Source: Variovorax sp. J22P240
Lineage (GTDB): Bacteria; Pseudomonadota; Gammaproteobacteria; Burkholderiales; Burkholderiaceae_C
Assembly (NCBI RefSeq): GCF_030316855.1
Contig: NZ_JASZYR010000018.1
Span: 1 to 64,000, forward strand
DNA: 64,000 nucleotides
Direction: 5' to 3'
This document shows, piece by piece, positions 32,756 to 43,000 of the stretch; positions within the stretch are counted from its first letter, which is position 1; the number at the start of each line of letters is the position of its first letter. A program made the translations under genes and the position numbers. The notes beneath the pieces were generated by a model. The model was not told the origin of the DNA, searched no databases, and worked only from the letters and a program-made list of their open reading frames with translations.

Positions 32756-34303
32756 ATGAAATTCAGCCGCAGAGAATTGAACCGGGCCGCGCTGTGGCTG
32801 GCATTGGGGAACTGGGCCGCGCCGCTGCGCGCGCAAGTGCAAACGGCACCACGCTGGTCGTCGAACCCTTTCACGCTGGGCGTTGCCAGCGGCCAGCCGC
32901 GGCCGGACAGCGTCGTGCTGTGGACCCGGCTCGCGCCCGAGAACGAGGAAGACGCGGCCCGACTGGCGAAGAACGCGTGCGCCGTGCAATACGAGATCCA
33001 TACGGATGCCGGCTTGCGCCAACCCGTCGCCCGCGGCGAGGTGGTGACCGATACATCCCGAGCCCTCAGCGTCCACGTCCACGCGCAGGGCCTGCAGCCC
33101 CAGCGCGACTACTGGTATCGCTTCAGATGCGGCAATGCCGTCAGCGCGATCGGCCGTACGCGCACTGCGCCGGCGGCCGAAGCCGATGTGCGGCGCCTGC
33201 GGTTCGCGCTCGCTTCCTGCCAGCACTTCGAGCAGGGCTACTTCAAGCCGCATCGGGAAATCGCCGGCCGCGAACTGGACTTCGTGCTTTTCGTCGGCGA
33301 CTACATCTATGAGGGCAGCAGCCCCGCCTACGAGGTGCGCAAGCACGGCACCCGCACGCCGCACACGCTGGACGCCTACCGCGACCGCCACGCCCTCTAC
33401 AAGGGCGACGCCGACTTGCAGGCTGCGCACGCCGCGCATCCGTGGATCCTGACCTGGGACGATCACGAGGTCGTGAACGACTATGCCGGCGACCGCGAGC
33501 CGGCCCGCGACGATCCCGAGCGCTTCCTGCGCCGCCGCGCGGCGGCCTACCAGGCCTACTTCGAGCACATGCCTCTGCAGATTCCGCCGCGGGGTAGCGC
33601 GATGCGCATCCATGACCGCTACACCTGGGGCCGGCTGGCCGAACTCTGGACGCTCGACTGCCGCCAGTACCGCAGCCACCACGCCTGCCCCGATCCCGAG
33701 CGTGACGCCGGCCGCTCGGTCATCGGGTGCGCGGACCTTGCAGCGCCCTCCCGCACGATGCTCGGCGCCGAACAGGAACGCTGGCTCGCACAGGGCCTGG
33801 TCTCTTCGACGCGGCAGTGGAAGCTGCTCGGCCAGTCCTCGCAAGTCAGCGCCACCGGGATCGACACGCCCGAAGGCCGAAAGATCTGGACCGATGGATG
33901 GGATGGCTACCCCGAGGCTCGCCGCCGTCTGCTGCAAGGCGCCCACCAGGCCGGCGTGCGCAACCTGGTGACACTCGGCGGCGATGTGCACCGGCATGCC
34001 GCCGCCGATCTCCGCGTGGTGCCGAACGACCGCGCCTCGCCCGTCGTCGCCACGGAATTCGTCGGTGGCTCGGTGACATCCAAGGGCGCGAGCATGGCCG
34101 CCATGGCGCGGATGCGGCGCGACAACCCGGACGTGGTGCATGCGCGAGGCGACCAGCGGGGTCATGCGTTCGTCGACATCACGCCGCAACACTTGCAATG
34201 CGAGTTCCGAGCGACCGCGCATCCGGTGCTGGCCGATTCGGCATTCGGCACGCAGGCGCGCTTCGTGGTCGAGGCGGGCCGTGCGGGCGTTCAGCCAGCC
34301 TGA
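32756..34303 (+). CDS. phoD: PhoD-type alkaline phosphatase / phosphodiesterase
   Basis: A 515-residue secreted metallophosphatase. The N-terminus has twin arginines and a hydrophobic stretch (SRRELNRAALWLALG, then PLRAQ), suggesting Tat export. An N-terminal Fn3-like domain (FTLGVASGQPRPDSVVLWTRL) precedes the catalytic core. Metal-site motifs are VGDYIYE, TWDDHEVVNDY and LGGDVHRH. PhoD enzymes release phosphate from mono- and diesters when phosphate is scarce. It is divergent from the SpmAB fusion with only 44 bp between starts. Confidence 0.92.
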   Translation: MKFSRRELNRAALWLALGNWAAPLRAQVQTAPRWSSNPFTLGVASGQPRPDSVVLWTRLAPENEEDAARLAKNACAVQYEIHTDAGLRQPVARGEVVTDTSRALSVHVHAQGLQPQRDYWYRFRCGNAVSAIGRTRTAPAAEADVRRLRFALASCQHFEQGYFKPHREIAGRELDFVLFVGDYIYEGSSPAYEVRKHGTRTPHTLDAYRDRHALYKGDADLQAAHAAHPWILTWDDHEVVNDYAGDREPARDDPERFLRRRAAAYQAYFEHMPLQIPPRGSAMRIHDRYTWGRLAELWTLDCRQYRSHHACPDPERDAGRSVIGCADLAAPSRTMLGAEQERWLAQGLVSSTRQWKLLGQSSQVSATGIDTPEGRKIWTDGWDGYPEARRRLLQGAHQAGVRNLVTLGGDVHRHAAADLRVVPNDRASPVVATEFVGGSVTSKGASMAAMARMRRDNPDVVHARGDQRGHAFVDITPQHLQCEFRATAHPVLADSAFGTQARFVVEAGRAGVQPA

Positions 34304-34312
34304 AGAACCTGC

Positions 34313-35245
34313 TCAGCCTGGCGCCGCCTGCGTGCGCATGGCCTGGGCTTCGTTGCGAAACTGCCGGGGAGTGACGCCGGTCCACTGCCGGAACCGGCGG
34401 CCGAAATAGACGGCGTCGCCAAAGCCGCAACGGTGCGCGACATCGCCGATGCGGTCGCTGGAAGTCAGCAGCAGTTCCTTCGCGTGTTCCAGCCGACGCT
34501 CGGTCACCAGTTCGGTGAAGGTGCGGTCGGTTTGCTTTTTCAGCAGATGGGCGAGGTAGTTCGGCGACAGCATGGCCGCGGCCGCCGCGTCGTTGAGCGA
34601 CATTTCCTCGTGCAGGTGTTCGCGCACGTAGCGCATCACGCGCTGCAGCGCGTCGTGCCGCGAACTGCGGCCGCTTTGGCGCGCCGCGTGGTCCAGCAAC
34701 TGCGCTTGCTGCCGCTGGCAGGCCATTCCGAGCAACTGCAGCAGGATGCCGCGAATCGCGCCCTGGGTGCCGAAGGAGCGCGTCCGGTTCAGCGCGGTCA
34801 ACTCGTCCAGCCAGCCGAGGATGCGGGCGAAGTCGGCATCCTCGAAGTGAAAGTCGACGTACTCCTGAAAGAGAAACGGTGCCAGTTCCGGCTGGCGGGC
34901 GATGGAGACCTCTTCGAGGTCCAGCGCTTCCACGTCGAGTTCCGGCCAGAGAAAGCCCTGGTCGAAATTGATGATGGCGTAGCGGGAGCCGGGAGGGTGC
35001 GGAACCACGTGCACCCGATAGGGCAGCACGAAGCTCACGTGGCCTGTGCCGAAGGGTCGCACCGCACCACCGATCACTTGCTGCGAGCCGCCCTGGACGC
35101 TCACCTGAATCTGAAAGTACTCATGCCGGTGCGGTCGCGCGAGAACGTCGCGGGCGCCTTCGAAACGGATGTCGAAGTCGAGGTGGTTCGCACGCTCTTG
35201 CATGCCGTAGAGGCGGAGGCTGGAATGGCGGGACGGGGTCGGCAT
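34313..35245 (-). CDS. AraC-family regulator with cupin sensor domain
   Basis: A 310-residue protein. The N-terminal half is a cupin-like sensor (RPHRHEYFQIQVSVQGGSQQ). The C-terminal 100 residues hold the double HTH, with MSLNDAAAAAMLSPNYLAHLLKKQT and the signature IGDVAHRCGFGDAVYFGRRFRQWTGVTP in the standard order. It is divergent from the exported FAH-family enzyme and probably controls it. Confidence 0.9.
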   Translation of the reverse strand: MPTPSRHSSLRLYGMQERANHLDFDIRFEGARDVLARPHRHEYFQIQVSVQGGSQQVIGGAVRPFGTGHVSFVLPYRVHVVPHPPGSRYAIINFDQGFLWPELDVEALDLEEVSIARQPELAPFLFQEYVDFHFEDADFARILGWLDELTALNRTRSFGTQGAIRGILLQLLGMACQRQQAQLLDHAARQSGRSSRHDALQRVMRYVREHLHEEMSLNDAAAAAMLSPNYLAHLLKKQTDRTFTELVTERRLEHAKELLLTSSDRIGDVAHRCGFGDAVYFGRRFRQWTGVTPRQFRNEAQAMRTQAAPG

Positions 35246-35363
35246 CGGTCGATCCTAAGGTTGTGTGGGTTGCGTCCGTGTTCTGCGTAGATGTGTGCGG
35301 CATCGCGGCGGCATGCGGGGCCAGAATGAATCTTTTCAGAGCATCCCAACAAGGAGACAAGAC

Positions 35364-36155
35364 ATGTCCAGTTCACGTCGCGGCCTGCTGGCGACATCCG
35401 CCGCCATGGCCAGCGGAGCCCTCGTCGGTTGTGCATTGCCGGCCGGCGCCGCGCGCTCCCCGAGCACGCCCTTCGAAGTGCGTTCGTCGACGATTCCGAT
35501 CGTCGGCAGCGAGCAGGCTTTCCCGGTGCGTCGCATCTATTGCATCGGCCGCAACTACGCCGCGCACGCGCGCGAGATGGGTTCCGATCCGACCCGCGAG
35601 CCGCCCTTCTTCTTCCAGAAGCCGGCAGACGCGATCCAGGTCGTCATGCCCGGCACGGTGCCAGACCATCGCTATCCGAGCCTGACGAAGAACTACCACT
35701 ACGAGGCCGAACTGGTGGTCGCGCTGTCCAAGGGTGGCTCCAACATCTCGATCGACAACGCGCTGTCCCATGTGTACGGCTACTCGCTGGGCCTGGACAT
35801 GACGCGCCGGGACCTGCAGCGCGAGATGGGCGACCAGAAGAAGCCGTGGGAAATCGGCAAGAGCTTCGACAGCTCGGCGCCCGTCGGGCCGATCCATCCG
35901 GTGGCCAAGGTGGGTCATTTCACCGACGGCGCGATCTGGCTCAAGGTCAACGGCCAGACCAAGCAGAGCGCGACGCTCAAGCACATGATCTGGTCGGTGG
36001 CTGAGCAGATCAGCCGGCTGTCGCAGGCCTTCGAACTGATGGCGGGCGACATCATCTATTCGGGTACGCCCGAGAACGTCGGACCGGTGGTGCGTGGCGA
36101 CCTGATCGAAATGCACATCGACGGGCTGCCGAACCTCTCGGTTCGCGTGGTCTGA
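35364..36155 (+). CDS. Fumarylpyruvate hydrolase-like FAH protein with an export signal
   Basis: A 263-residue fumarylacetoacetate-hydrolase fold. The segment RRIYCIGRNYAAHAREMG, the PPFFFQKPADAI motif, and the metal residues in NYHYEAELVVAL strongly resemble fumarylpyruvate hydrolases of the gentisate pathway. Unusually, residues 1-30 read as a Tat-type lipoprotein signal, with SRRGLL followed by a hydrophobic run and lipobox LVGC. AAGGAG is well placed before the ATG at 35364. An extracytoplasmic location would be odd for this normally cytosolic enzyme. Confidence 0.83.
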   Translation: MSSSRRGLLATSAAMASGALVGCALPAGAARSPSTPFEVRSSTIPIVGSEQAFPVRRIYCIGRNYAAHAREMGSDPTREPPFFFQKPADAIQVVMPGTVPDHRYPSLTKNYHYEAELVVALSKGGSNISIDNALSHVYGYSLGLDMTRRDLQREMGDQKKPWEIGKSFDSSAPVGPIHPVAKVGHFTDGAIWLKVNGQTKQSATLKHMIWSVAEQISRLSQAFELMAGDIIYSGTPENVGPVVRGDLIEMHIDGLPNLSVRVV

Positions 36156-36164
36156 TCCAAAGGC

Positions 36165-36920
36165 TCAGAGGCGGGCTTCGGCCCGCCCGATGCCCGGGAA
36201 CTCGACGACCACCGCATCGCCCTTGCGGACCGGCAGAACGCCGACCCACGAGCCCGTGGTGACCACGGTACCGGCGGGCACGGTCGCGCCGTTGCGCGTC
36301 ACATGCCGCAGCCAGATCGGCAGCAGCCGGGCCGGATCCCCCATCGAATGCGCGCCCTTGCGCAGATCGGGTGCGTTGGCGCCGATGCGTGTCTCGCAGA
36401 CCTGCGCCGCCCAGTCGCGTGCGGCATAGGGCACCCAGGCGCCCAGCACCAGCGCGCCATGCGATTGCTGGTCCGCAAGGCGCAGCAGGGCCGGCGCCTT
36501 CGCCGGATCTTCCCAGCGTGAATCGACAATCTCGATGGAGACGGTCATCGCGTCGATCAAGACCGCCGCCGTCTCGGGCGTGAGCGTTGCGGCACGCTCG
36601 GGCGTCACGGCTTCGCCGAGGCGCAGGGCGATCTCGGATTCGATGCCCGGCGCATTGAAATGCATGTCGCTGTAGTTGGCGGGGCTGGCGCGCACGCCGG
36701 CCGGTGGCAATGGCGCGTGCGTCAGCACGACGTCGCGCGAGGGACCGCCGGACTTCCAGTGGCCGGGCACGGCCGTGCCGAACCATCCCATCGCCTCTGC
36801 CACGCGGTCCTGCACGCCATAGGCCTGCGCCGCGTCGCCCACGCTGTCCTGCCACGGTGCAGAAGCCATCGCGCGGCCCTCGCGCCACGCCGATGCCAGG
36901 GATGCCGCCAGATCCGTCAT
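36165..36920 (-). CDS. 2-keto-4-pentenoate hydratase family protein (MhpD-like)
   Basis: A 251-residue member of the FAH/MhpD hydratase family that adds water to 2-oxo-pent-4-enoate-type dienols. Visible family features are the acidic metal ligands in FNAPGIESEIALRLG and VSIEIVDSRW, plus the C-terminal TGSWVGVLPVRKGDAV. It overlaps the stop of the Bug receptor gene (ATGA), so receptor and hydratase belong to one transcription unit. It is convergent with the exported FAH gene. Confidence 0.88.
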   Translation of the reverse strand: MTDLAASLASAWREGRAMASAPWQDSVGDAAQAYGVQDRVAEAMGWFGTAVPGHWKSGGPSRDVVLTHAPLPPAGVRASPANYSDMHFNAPGIESEIALRLGEAVTPERAATLTPETAAVLIDAMTVSIEIVDSRWEDPAKAPALLRLADQQSHGALVLGAWVPYAARDWAAQVCETRIGANAPDLRKGAHSMGDPARLLPIWLRHVTRNGATVPAGTVVTTGSWVGVLPVRKGDAVVVEFPGIGRAEARL

Positions 36921-37897
36921 GCGTCGACTTTCACCTTGCCGTCCTTGACGACGCGCGCCCATTTGTCGATCTCGCTCGAGATGAACTTCGCGAACTTGTC
37001 GCGCGAACCGCCGCCGTCCTCGGCGCCGTAGGTGTCGAGCCGCTCCTGCACGTCGGGCATGGCGAGCACCGTGTTCACGTCGCGGTTGATCTTGTCGGCA
37101 ATGCCGGCTGGCAGCTTGCCGGGGCCGGCGAGTCCGTACCAGGTGGTGGCCTCGAAGCCGTCGAAGCCCTGCTCCTGCATGGTCGGAATGGTCGGGTGGC
37201 CCTTCGCGCGCTTGAGCCGCGTCTGGGCCACGCCGATCACCTTGCCGCTCTTCACGTGCGGGGTCGCTGCGGTCATCGTCTCGAAGCTGTACTGGATCTG
37301 GCTGCCCATCAGGTCGGCCAGCAAGGGCCCGCTGCCCTTGTAGGGCACGTGCATCGCATCGACCTTGGCCTGCAGCTTGAACATTTCCAGCGCCAGATGC
37401 TGCGCGGAGCCGGCGCCAGCCGAGCCGAAGCTCACCTTGCCGGGCTCCACGGCGCACAGGGCCACGATGTCCTTGACTGTCACGGCCTTCTGCGTGGGGC
37501 TGGCGATCAGCAGGTTGGGCGTGACGCCGACCAGCACGATCGGCACGAAGTCGCGCTCCACGTTGTAGCGCAGCTTGGGCTGCAGGCTGGGCGCCAGCGC
37601 ATGGCTGTTGATGTGCGCCATCAGCAGCGTGCTGCCGTCGGCCGGCTGCGTCGCCACGTACTCCGCCGCCAGCACGCCCGCGACGCCGCCCTTGTTCTCG
37701 ACGATGACGGTCTGGTTCCACATCACGGCCAGCTTCTGCGCGACCACGCGGGCCAGTGCGTCGGTCCCGCCGCCCGGCGGAAAGCCGACCACGATGCGCA
37801 CGGGACCGGAGGGCCAGTCCTGCGCGAACACGCTGGGTACGCCGAGGGTGGCGGCCGCCGCCGCGCCTGCGGCCTGGATGAAGGAACGTCTTTGCAT
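36917..37897 (-). CDS. Bug-family solute receptor
   Basis: A 326-residue TctC/Bug periplasmic receptor. The signal peptide begins MQRRSFIQAAGAAAAATLG with twin arginines and ends SVFAQ, so Tat export is possible. The mature part has VRIVVGFPPGGGTDALARV and ENKGGVAGVLAAEYVA. No TctAB membrane subunits are encoded nearby. Co-transcription with an aminotransferase and a hydratase suggests a keto acid or related carboxylate ligand. Confidence 0.9.
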   Translation of the reverse strand: MQRRSFIQAAGAAAAATLGVPSVFAQDWPSGPVRIVVGFPPGGGTDALARVVAQKLAVMWNQTVIVENKGGVAGVLAAEYVATQPADGSTLLMAHINSHALAPSLQPKLRYNVERDFVPIVLVGVTPNLLIASPTQKAVTVKDIVALCAVEPGKVSFGSAGAGSAQHLALEMFKLQAKVDAMHVPYKGSGPLLADLMGSQIQYSFETMTAATPHVKSGKVIGVAQTRLKRAKGHPTIPTMQEQGFDGFEATTWYGLAGPGKLPAGIADKINRDVNTVLAMPDVQERLDTYGAEDGGGSRDKFAKFISSEIDKWARVVKDGKVKVDA

Positions 37898-37932
37898 GGT
37901 GTCTCCGTTTTTTTTGATTGAACGCGCTGCGC

Positions 37933-39174
37933 TCAGGCCGCCTTCTGCAGGGCGGCCGGCGCGACATGGCCGGCGAAGTAATCCATCGTGGCCTGCACGC
38001 CGCTGCCGGCGAGTTTCACGCCGGAGAGCTTCAGACCCATCTCGACACCGGCGACCATCGCGACCAGCGTCAGGTCGTTGCTGTCGCCGAGGTGGCCCAT
38101 GCGGAACATGCGACCCTTGAGCTTGCCCAGCCCCGTGCCCAGCGACAGGTCGAAGCGCTGGTGGATGAGCCGTCGCACAGCGTCGGCATCGACGCCTTCG
38201 GGCGTGATGACGCCGGTGAGCACCGGCGAGTACACGGCCGGGTCGGCGCACTGGATCGGCAGGCCCCATGCGTTCACCGCGGCGCGCACGCCGGCGGCCC
38301 AGCGCTGGTGGCGTGCGAAGACGTTGTCCAGACCCTCGCCGAGGATCATGTCCAGCGCCTCGGAGAGTCCGTACAGCAGGTTGGTGTTGGGCGTGTAGGG
38401 CCAGTAGCCGTCCTTGTTCATCTCGACAATCTCGTCCCAGGCCCAGAACGAGCGCGGCAGCTTCGCACTTTTCATGGCTTCGAGCGCACGCGGCGAGATG
38501 GCGTTGAAGCTGATGCCCGGCGGCAGCATCAGCCCTTTTTGCGATCCGCTGATGGTGACGTCCACGCCCCATTCGTCGTGGCGGAAATCGGCGCTCGCGA
38601 GGCCGGAGATGCTGTCGACCATCAGCAGGGCAGGGTGGCCCGCCGCATCGATGGCGCGGCGCACCGAGGCGATGTCGGAGGTCACGCCGGTCGAGGTCTC
38701 GTTGTGCACCACGCACACGGCCTTGATCTTCTTTTCCGTGTCCTTGCGCAGGCGGGCTTCGATGAGGTCGGCCTGCACGCCGCGGCGCCAGCCCGCCGCC
38801 AGCGGCAGATGCTCGTCGGTGCCGTTGAAGGCGAGGAACTCGGTCGAGATGCCCAGCCGCGTCGCCATCTTCTGCCACAGCGAGGCGAAGTGGCCGGTCT
38901 CGTACATCAGCACGTGATCGCCGGGGCTCAGCGTGTTCGACAGCGCGGCCTCCCAGGCGCCGGTGCCGGAGGCCGGATAGATGATGACGGGATGCTGCGT
39001 CTTGAAGATCTGCCGGATGCCCGTCAGCACCTGCCGCCCGAGCACGCCGAATTCGGGCCCGCGGTGGTCGATGGTGGGCAGGCTCATCGCGCGCAGGATG
39101 CGGTCGGGCACCGGGCTCGGGCCCGGGATCTGCAGGAAGTGCCTGCCGGTGGGATGGGAGTCGAGTTGAAGCAT
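37933..39174 (-). CDS. Class V aminotransferase, serine/alanine-glyoxylate type
   Basis: A 413-residue PLP enzyme of the AGXT/SgaA group. The N-terminal GRHFLQIPGPSPVPDRILRAM, the glycine-rich YPASGTGAWEAAL, the Asp in MVDSISGLASADF and the PLP lysine in SGSQKGLMLPPG are all visible. It would transfer an amino group to glyoxylate or hydroxypyruvate. AAAGGA lies seven bases before the ATG at 39174; an alternative ATG at 39204 would overlap the operator. It is divergent from the GntR gene, which probably regulates it. Confidence 0.9.
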   Translation of the reverse strand: MLQLDSHPTGRHFLQIPGPSPVPDRILRAMSLPTIDHRGPEFGVLGRQVLTGIRQIFKTQHPVIIYPASGTGAWEAALSNTLSPGDHVLMYETGHFASLWQKMATRLGISTEFLAFNGTDEHLPLAAGWRRGVQADLIEARLRKDTEKKIKAVCVVHNETSTGVTSDIASVRRAIDAAGHPALLMVDSISGLASADFRHDEWGVDVTISGSQKGLMLPPGISFNAISPRALEAMKSAKLPRSFWAWDEIVEMNKDGYWPYTPNTNLLYGLSEALDMILGEGLDNVFARHQRWAAGVRAAVNAWGLPIQCADPAVYSPVLTGVITPEGVDADAVRRLIHQRFDLSLGTGLGKLKGRMFRMGHLGDSNDLTLVAMVAGVEMGLKLSGVKLAGSGVQATMDYFAGHVAPAALQKAA

Positions 39175-39197
39175 GGAGCCGTCCTTTCCTCGCCAGT

Positions 39198-39216
39198 TTT
39201 GCATTCAAAAGACAAA
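39198..39216. promoter_or_regulatory. Degenerate GntR operator copy
   Basis: TTTGCATTCAAAAGACAAA shares its first 13 bases with the perfect site at 39264 but has a degenerate right arm. It lies 24 bp before the aminotransferase start. Confidence 0.45.
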
Positions 39217-39263
39217 TGTTGATGATGGTTATCCCCTACGCCAAGCACTTGAGAGACAAAAAA

Positions 39264-39282
39264 TTTGCATTCAAAATGCAAA
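39264..39282. promoter_or_regulatory. GntR-type operator
   Basis: TTTGCATTCAAAATGCAAA contains perfect 8-bp inverted arms (TTTGCATT and AATGCAAA) around a 3-bp centre. It lies 16 bp before the GntR ATG and immediately before its ribosome site, fitting autoregulation. Confidence 0.7.
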
Positions 39283-39297
39283 CAAGGAAATGAACCC

Positions 39298-39993
39298 ATG
39301 GCGGAAGTGATCGAAATCTCGCGTCTCGCGCTGCATGACCAGGTGGCATCGCGGCTGCGCACGATGCTCATCGAAGGCCAGATCGCGCCCGGCGCCAAGC
39401 TCAACGAACGCGAGCTGTGCGAGCAGTTGCGCGTCTCGCGAACGCCGCTGCGCGAGGCCATCAAGCTGCTGGCGGCGGAGGGACTCGTCGACCTGCTGCC
39501 CAACCGGGGCGCGGTGGCCGTCAAGCTGACCGAGGCCGATGTGGTCAACACCTTCGAGCTGCTCTCGATGCTCGAAGCCATGTCCGGCGAACTGGCGGCG
39601 CAGCGCGTCACCGACGAAGAGCTGGCCGAGCTGAGGGCGCTGCACTACGAAATGATGGCGTGCTTTGCACGTCGCGACCTCTCCGGCTATTACCGGATCA
39701 ACGCGCGCATCCACGTGGCGATCAACGACGCGGCCAAGAATCCGGTGCTGACGAGCACCTACCGGTCCATCAACGCGCGCGTGCAGTCGCTGCGCTTTCG
39801 CACCAACCAGAACGAAGCGAAGTGGGCGGGTGCGGTGGCCGAGCACGAACGAATGATCGAAGCCCTGAGCGCGCGCGACCCCGTCGCGATGCGCCAGGTG
39901 TTGATCGAGCACCTGAACCGCAAGCGTGACACCGTGCTGGAGCTGCTGCGCGCCGGCGAAATCTATCCACGGTCCAACGCGGCCAAGACCTGA
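39298..39993 (+). CDS. GntR-family (FadR/FCD) transcriptional regulator
   Basis: A 231-residue protein with an N-terminal winged HTH (ASRLRTMLIEGQIAPGAKLN, LRVSRTPLREAIKLLAAEG) and a C-terminal FCD ligand domain (LHYEMMACFARRDLSGYYRIN with the metal-binding histidines in RIHVAIN and EHERMIEAL). It lies between the divergent aminotransferase/Bug/hydratase genes and the downstream dehydrogenase, and palindromic sites flank its promoter. AAGGA precedes the start. Confidence 0.9.
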   Translation: MAEVIEISRLALHDQVASRLRTMLIEGQIAPGAKLNERELCEQLRVSRTPLREAIKLLAAEGLVDLLPNRGAVAVKLTEADVVNTFELLSMLEAMSGELAAQRVTDEELAELRALHYEMMACFARRDLSGYYRINARIHVAINDAAKNPVLTSTYRSINARVQSLRFRTNQNEAKWAGAVAEHERMIEALSARDPVAMRQVLIEHLNRKRDTVLELLRAGEIYPRSNAAKT

Positions 39994-40004
39994 AGCCTCA
40001 CCCC

Positions 40005-43000
40005 ATGCGCATCGAGCCCGCGAGCCATCTCCAGCCAGCCGGTACCGTCCTGCCCCCCAACGAAACCTGCGAGGCGCTCGCGAGGCGACTGGCGGCGGAG
40101 ACACAGGGCGAAGTGCTCTTCGACGACGCATCGCGGGGCCGCTACGCGACCGATGCGTCGATCTACCAGATCATGCCGGTCGGCGTCCTGGTGCCGAAGA
40201 CCGAGCGCGACATCGCGACCGCCATCGACGTGGCGCGCGATCTCAAGGTGCCGGTGCTGGCGCGCGGCGGCGGCACCAGCCAGTGCGGCCAGACTACGGG
40301 CGCGGCGCTGGTCATCGACAACAGCAAGCATTTCCGGCGCGTGCTGGACCTGGACCTCGAACGCCGCACCGTCACGGTGGAACCGGGCATCGTGCTCGAT
40401 CACCTCAATGCGCAGCTCAAGCCGCATGGGCTCTGGTATCCGGTCGACGTGTCTACCAGCGCGCAGGCCACGCTGGGCGGGATGGCCGGCAACAACTCCT
40501 GCGGCTCGCGCTCCATTGCGTACGGCAACATGGTGCACAACGTGGCCGGTGCGAGCGCGTGGCTGTCCGACGGCGAACTCGTCGACTTCGGCCCGGTGTC
40601 GAACCTGGGCGCACGTGCGAGCGACATCGCGCTGCACGTGCGGCAGCTGGTGGTGCAGCACCGCAGCCAGATCCAGGCGAACTGGCCCAAGGTGCTGCGG
40701 CGCGTCGCCGGCTACAACCTCGACATCTTCGACAACCAGAGCGAGAAGCCCTACACCACGGACGGCAGCGTCAACCTCGCGCACCTGCTGATCGGTGCCG
40801 AGGGGACGCTGGCCTACACGCGGAGCCTGACGCTCAAGCTCTCCGAACTGCCGCGCGCCAAGGTGCTGGGCATCGTCAACTTCCCGACCTTTCACGCCGC
40901 GATGGATGCGGCGCAGCACATCGTGAAGCTCGGCCCCACCGCGGTGGAACTGGTCGATCGCACGATGATCGAGCTGAGCCTTGCCAACCCGGCCTTCAGG
41001 CCTACCGTCGAAACTGCGCTGATCGGCCGGCCGGCCGCGATCCTTCTGGTCGAGTTCTCGGGGGGCGACAAGGCATCGCTGTTGCCGAAGTTGAAGGATC
41101 TCGTCGATTTGATGAGTGAACTCGGTCTGCCGGGCAGCGTGGTCGAGATGCGCGACGACGCGCCGCAGAAGAACCTCTGGGAAGTGCGCAAGGCCGGTCT
41201 CAACATCATGATGAGCCTCAAGGGCGACGGCAAGCCGGTGAGCTTCATCGAGGATTGCGCGGTGCCGCTGGAGCATCTGGCGGAATACACCGATGGCCTC
41301 ACCGAAGTCTTCGCCAAGTACGGCAGCCGGGGCACCTGGTACGCGCACGCGTCCGTGGGCACGCTGCACGTGCGGCCGATCCTCGACATGCGGACCGACG
41401 GCGCGGCCAAGATGCGCGCGATCGCCGAGGAAGCGAGCGCGCTGGTGCGCAAGTACAAGGGCGCCTTCAGCGGCGAGCATGGCGACGGCTTGTGCCGCGG
41501 CGAATGGATCGAGTGGCAGTTCGGCCCGGCCCTCAACGAAGCCTTCCGCTCCATCAAGCAGAAGCTCGACCCGATCAATCTCTTCAATCCCGGCAAGATC
41601 ATCGATCCGCCGAAGATGGACGACGCCTCGCTCTTCCGCTTCGCGCCGGCGACCGCACCCAAGCCGTACAAGCGCATTCCGCTCACGCCCGTGCTCGACT
41701 GGTCCGCGTGGAACGTGCAGGCCGACCCGGTGACGGAGGTGACGACTGCGCCGGGCACCGGCGGCGACATCACGGGCGGCTTCGCCAAGGCCGTGGAGAT
41801 GTGCAACAACAACGGCCACTGCCGCAAGTTCGACGCGGGCACGATGTGCCCGAGCTACCGCGTGACGCGCGACGAGCAGCACCTCACGCGCGGCCGCGCA
41901 AACACACTGCGCCTCGCGATTTCCGGCCAGCTCGGCCCTGACGCATTCACCAGCGAAGCCATGCACGAAACGATGGACCTGTGCGTCGGCTGCAAGGGCT
42001 GCAAGCGCGACTGCCCGACGGGCGTCGACATGGCGAAGATGAAGATCGAGTTCCTGTCGCACTACAAGAAGAAGCATGGGCACACGCTCAAGGACAAGCT
42101 GATCGCCCGGCTCCCGGACTACGCGCATGCGGCCAGCCGCGTGCCGTGGCTGCTCAATCTGCGCAACACCGTGCCGGGTGCGCGCTGGCTCGGAGAGAAG
42201 GTGCTGGGGCTTTCCGCGAAGCGCTCGCTGCCCGAGTGGCGCAGCGACACCTTCTGGCGCGCCGGCGATCCTTCGATGTTCGCGAGCCGCGAGCAGGCAA
42301 TCGCCGCCGCAGGCGTGGGGCGCAAGGTCGCGGTGCTTTTCGTCGACACCTTCAACGGCAATTTCGAGAGCGAGAACGCGCTGGCTGCCGCGCGTGTGCT
42401 CAAGGCGGCGGGCTACATGCTGCACACGGTGCAAAAGGATGGCGGCCACCATTGCTGCGGCCGCACCTATCTCGCCAATGGCATGGTCGACGAGGCCAAG
42501 GCCAAGGCCGGCGCGCTGATCGATGCGCTGCTGCCGCTGGCCGATGCGGGCATTGCGATCGTGGGGCTCGAGCCCTCGTGCCTGCTGACGCTGCGCGACG
42601 AGGCATTGGTCATGGGCTTTGGCGCGAAGGCCGAGACGGTGGCCGGTCAGTCGCTGCTGTTCGAGGAATTCATCGCCCGTGAGGCAAAGGCCGGCCGCTT
42701 CCAGCTGGCGCTCAAGGCGGTCGACAAGCCGATCCTGCTGCACGGCCACTGCCACCAGAAGGCCTTCGGCGCGGTCAGCCCGATCCTCGACGTGCTCAAA
42801 CTGATCCCGGGCGCCAAGCCGGAGCTGATCGAGAGCTCGTGCTGCGGCATGGCGGGGAGCTTCGGCTACGAGGCTTCCCACTACGAGGTCTCGATGCAGA
42901 TGGCGGAGGCCAGCCTGCTGCCCGCGGTGCGTCAGAACCCCGACGCGATCCTGGTGGCCGATGGCACCAGCTGCCGTCACCAGATCGCCGACGGTGCGCA

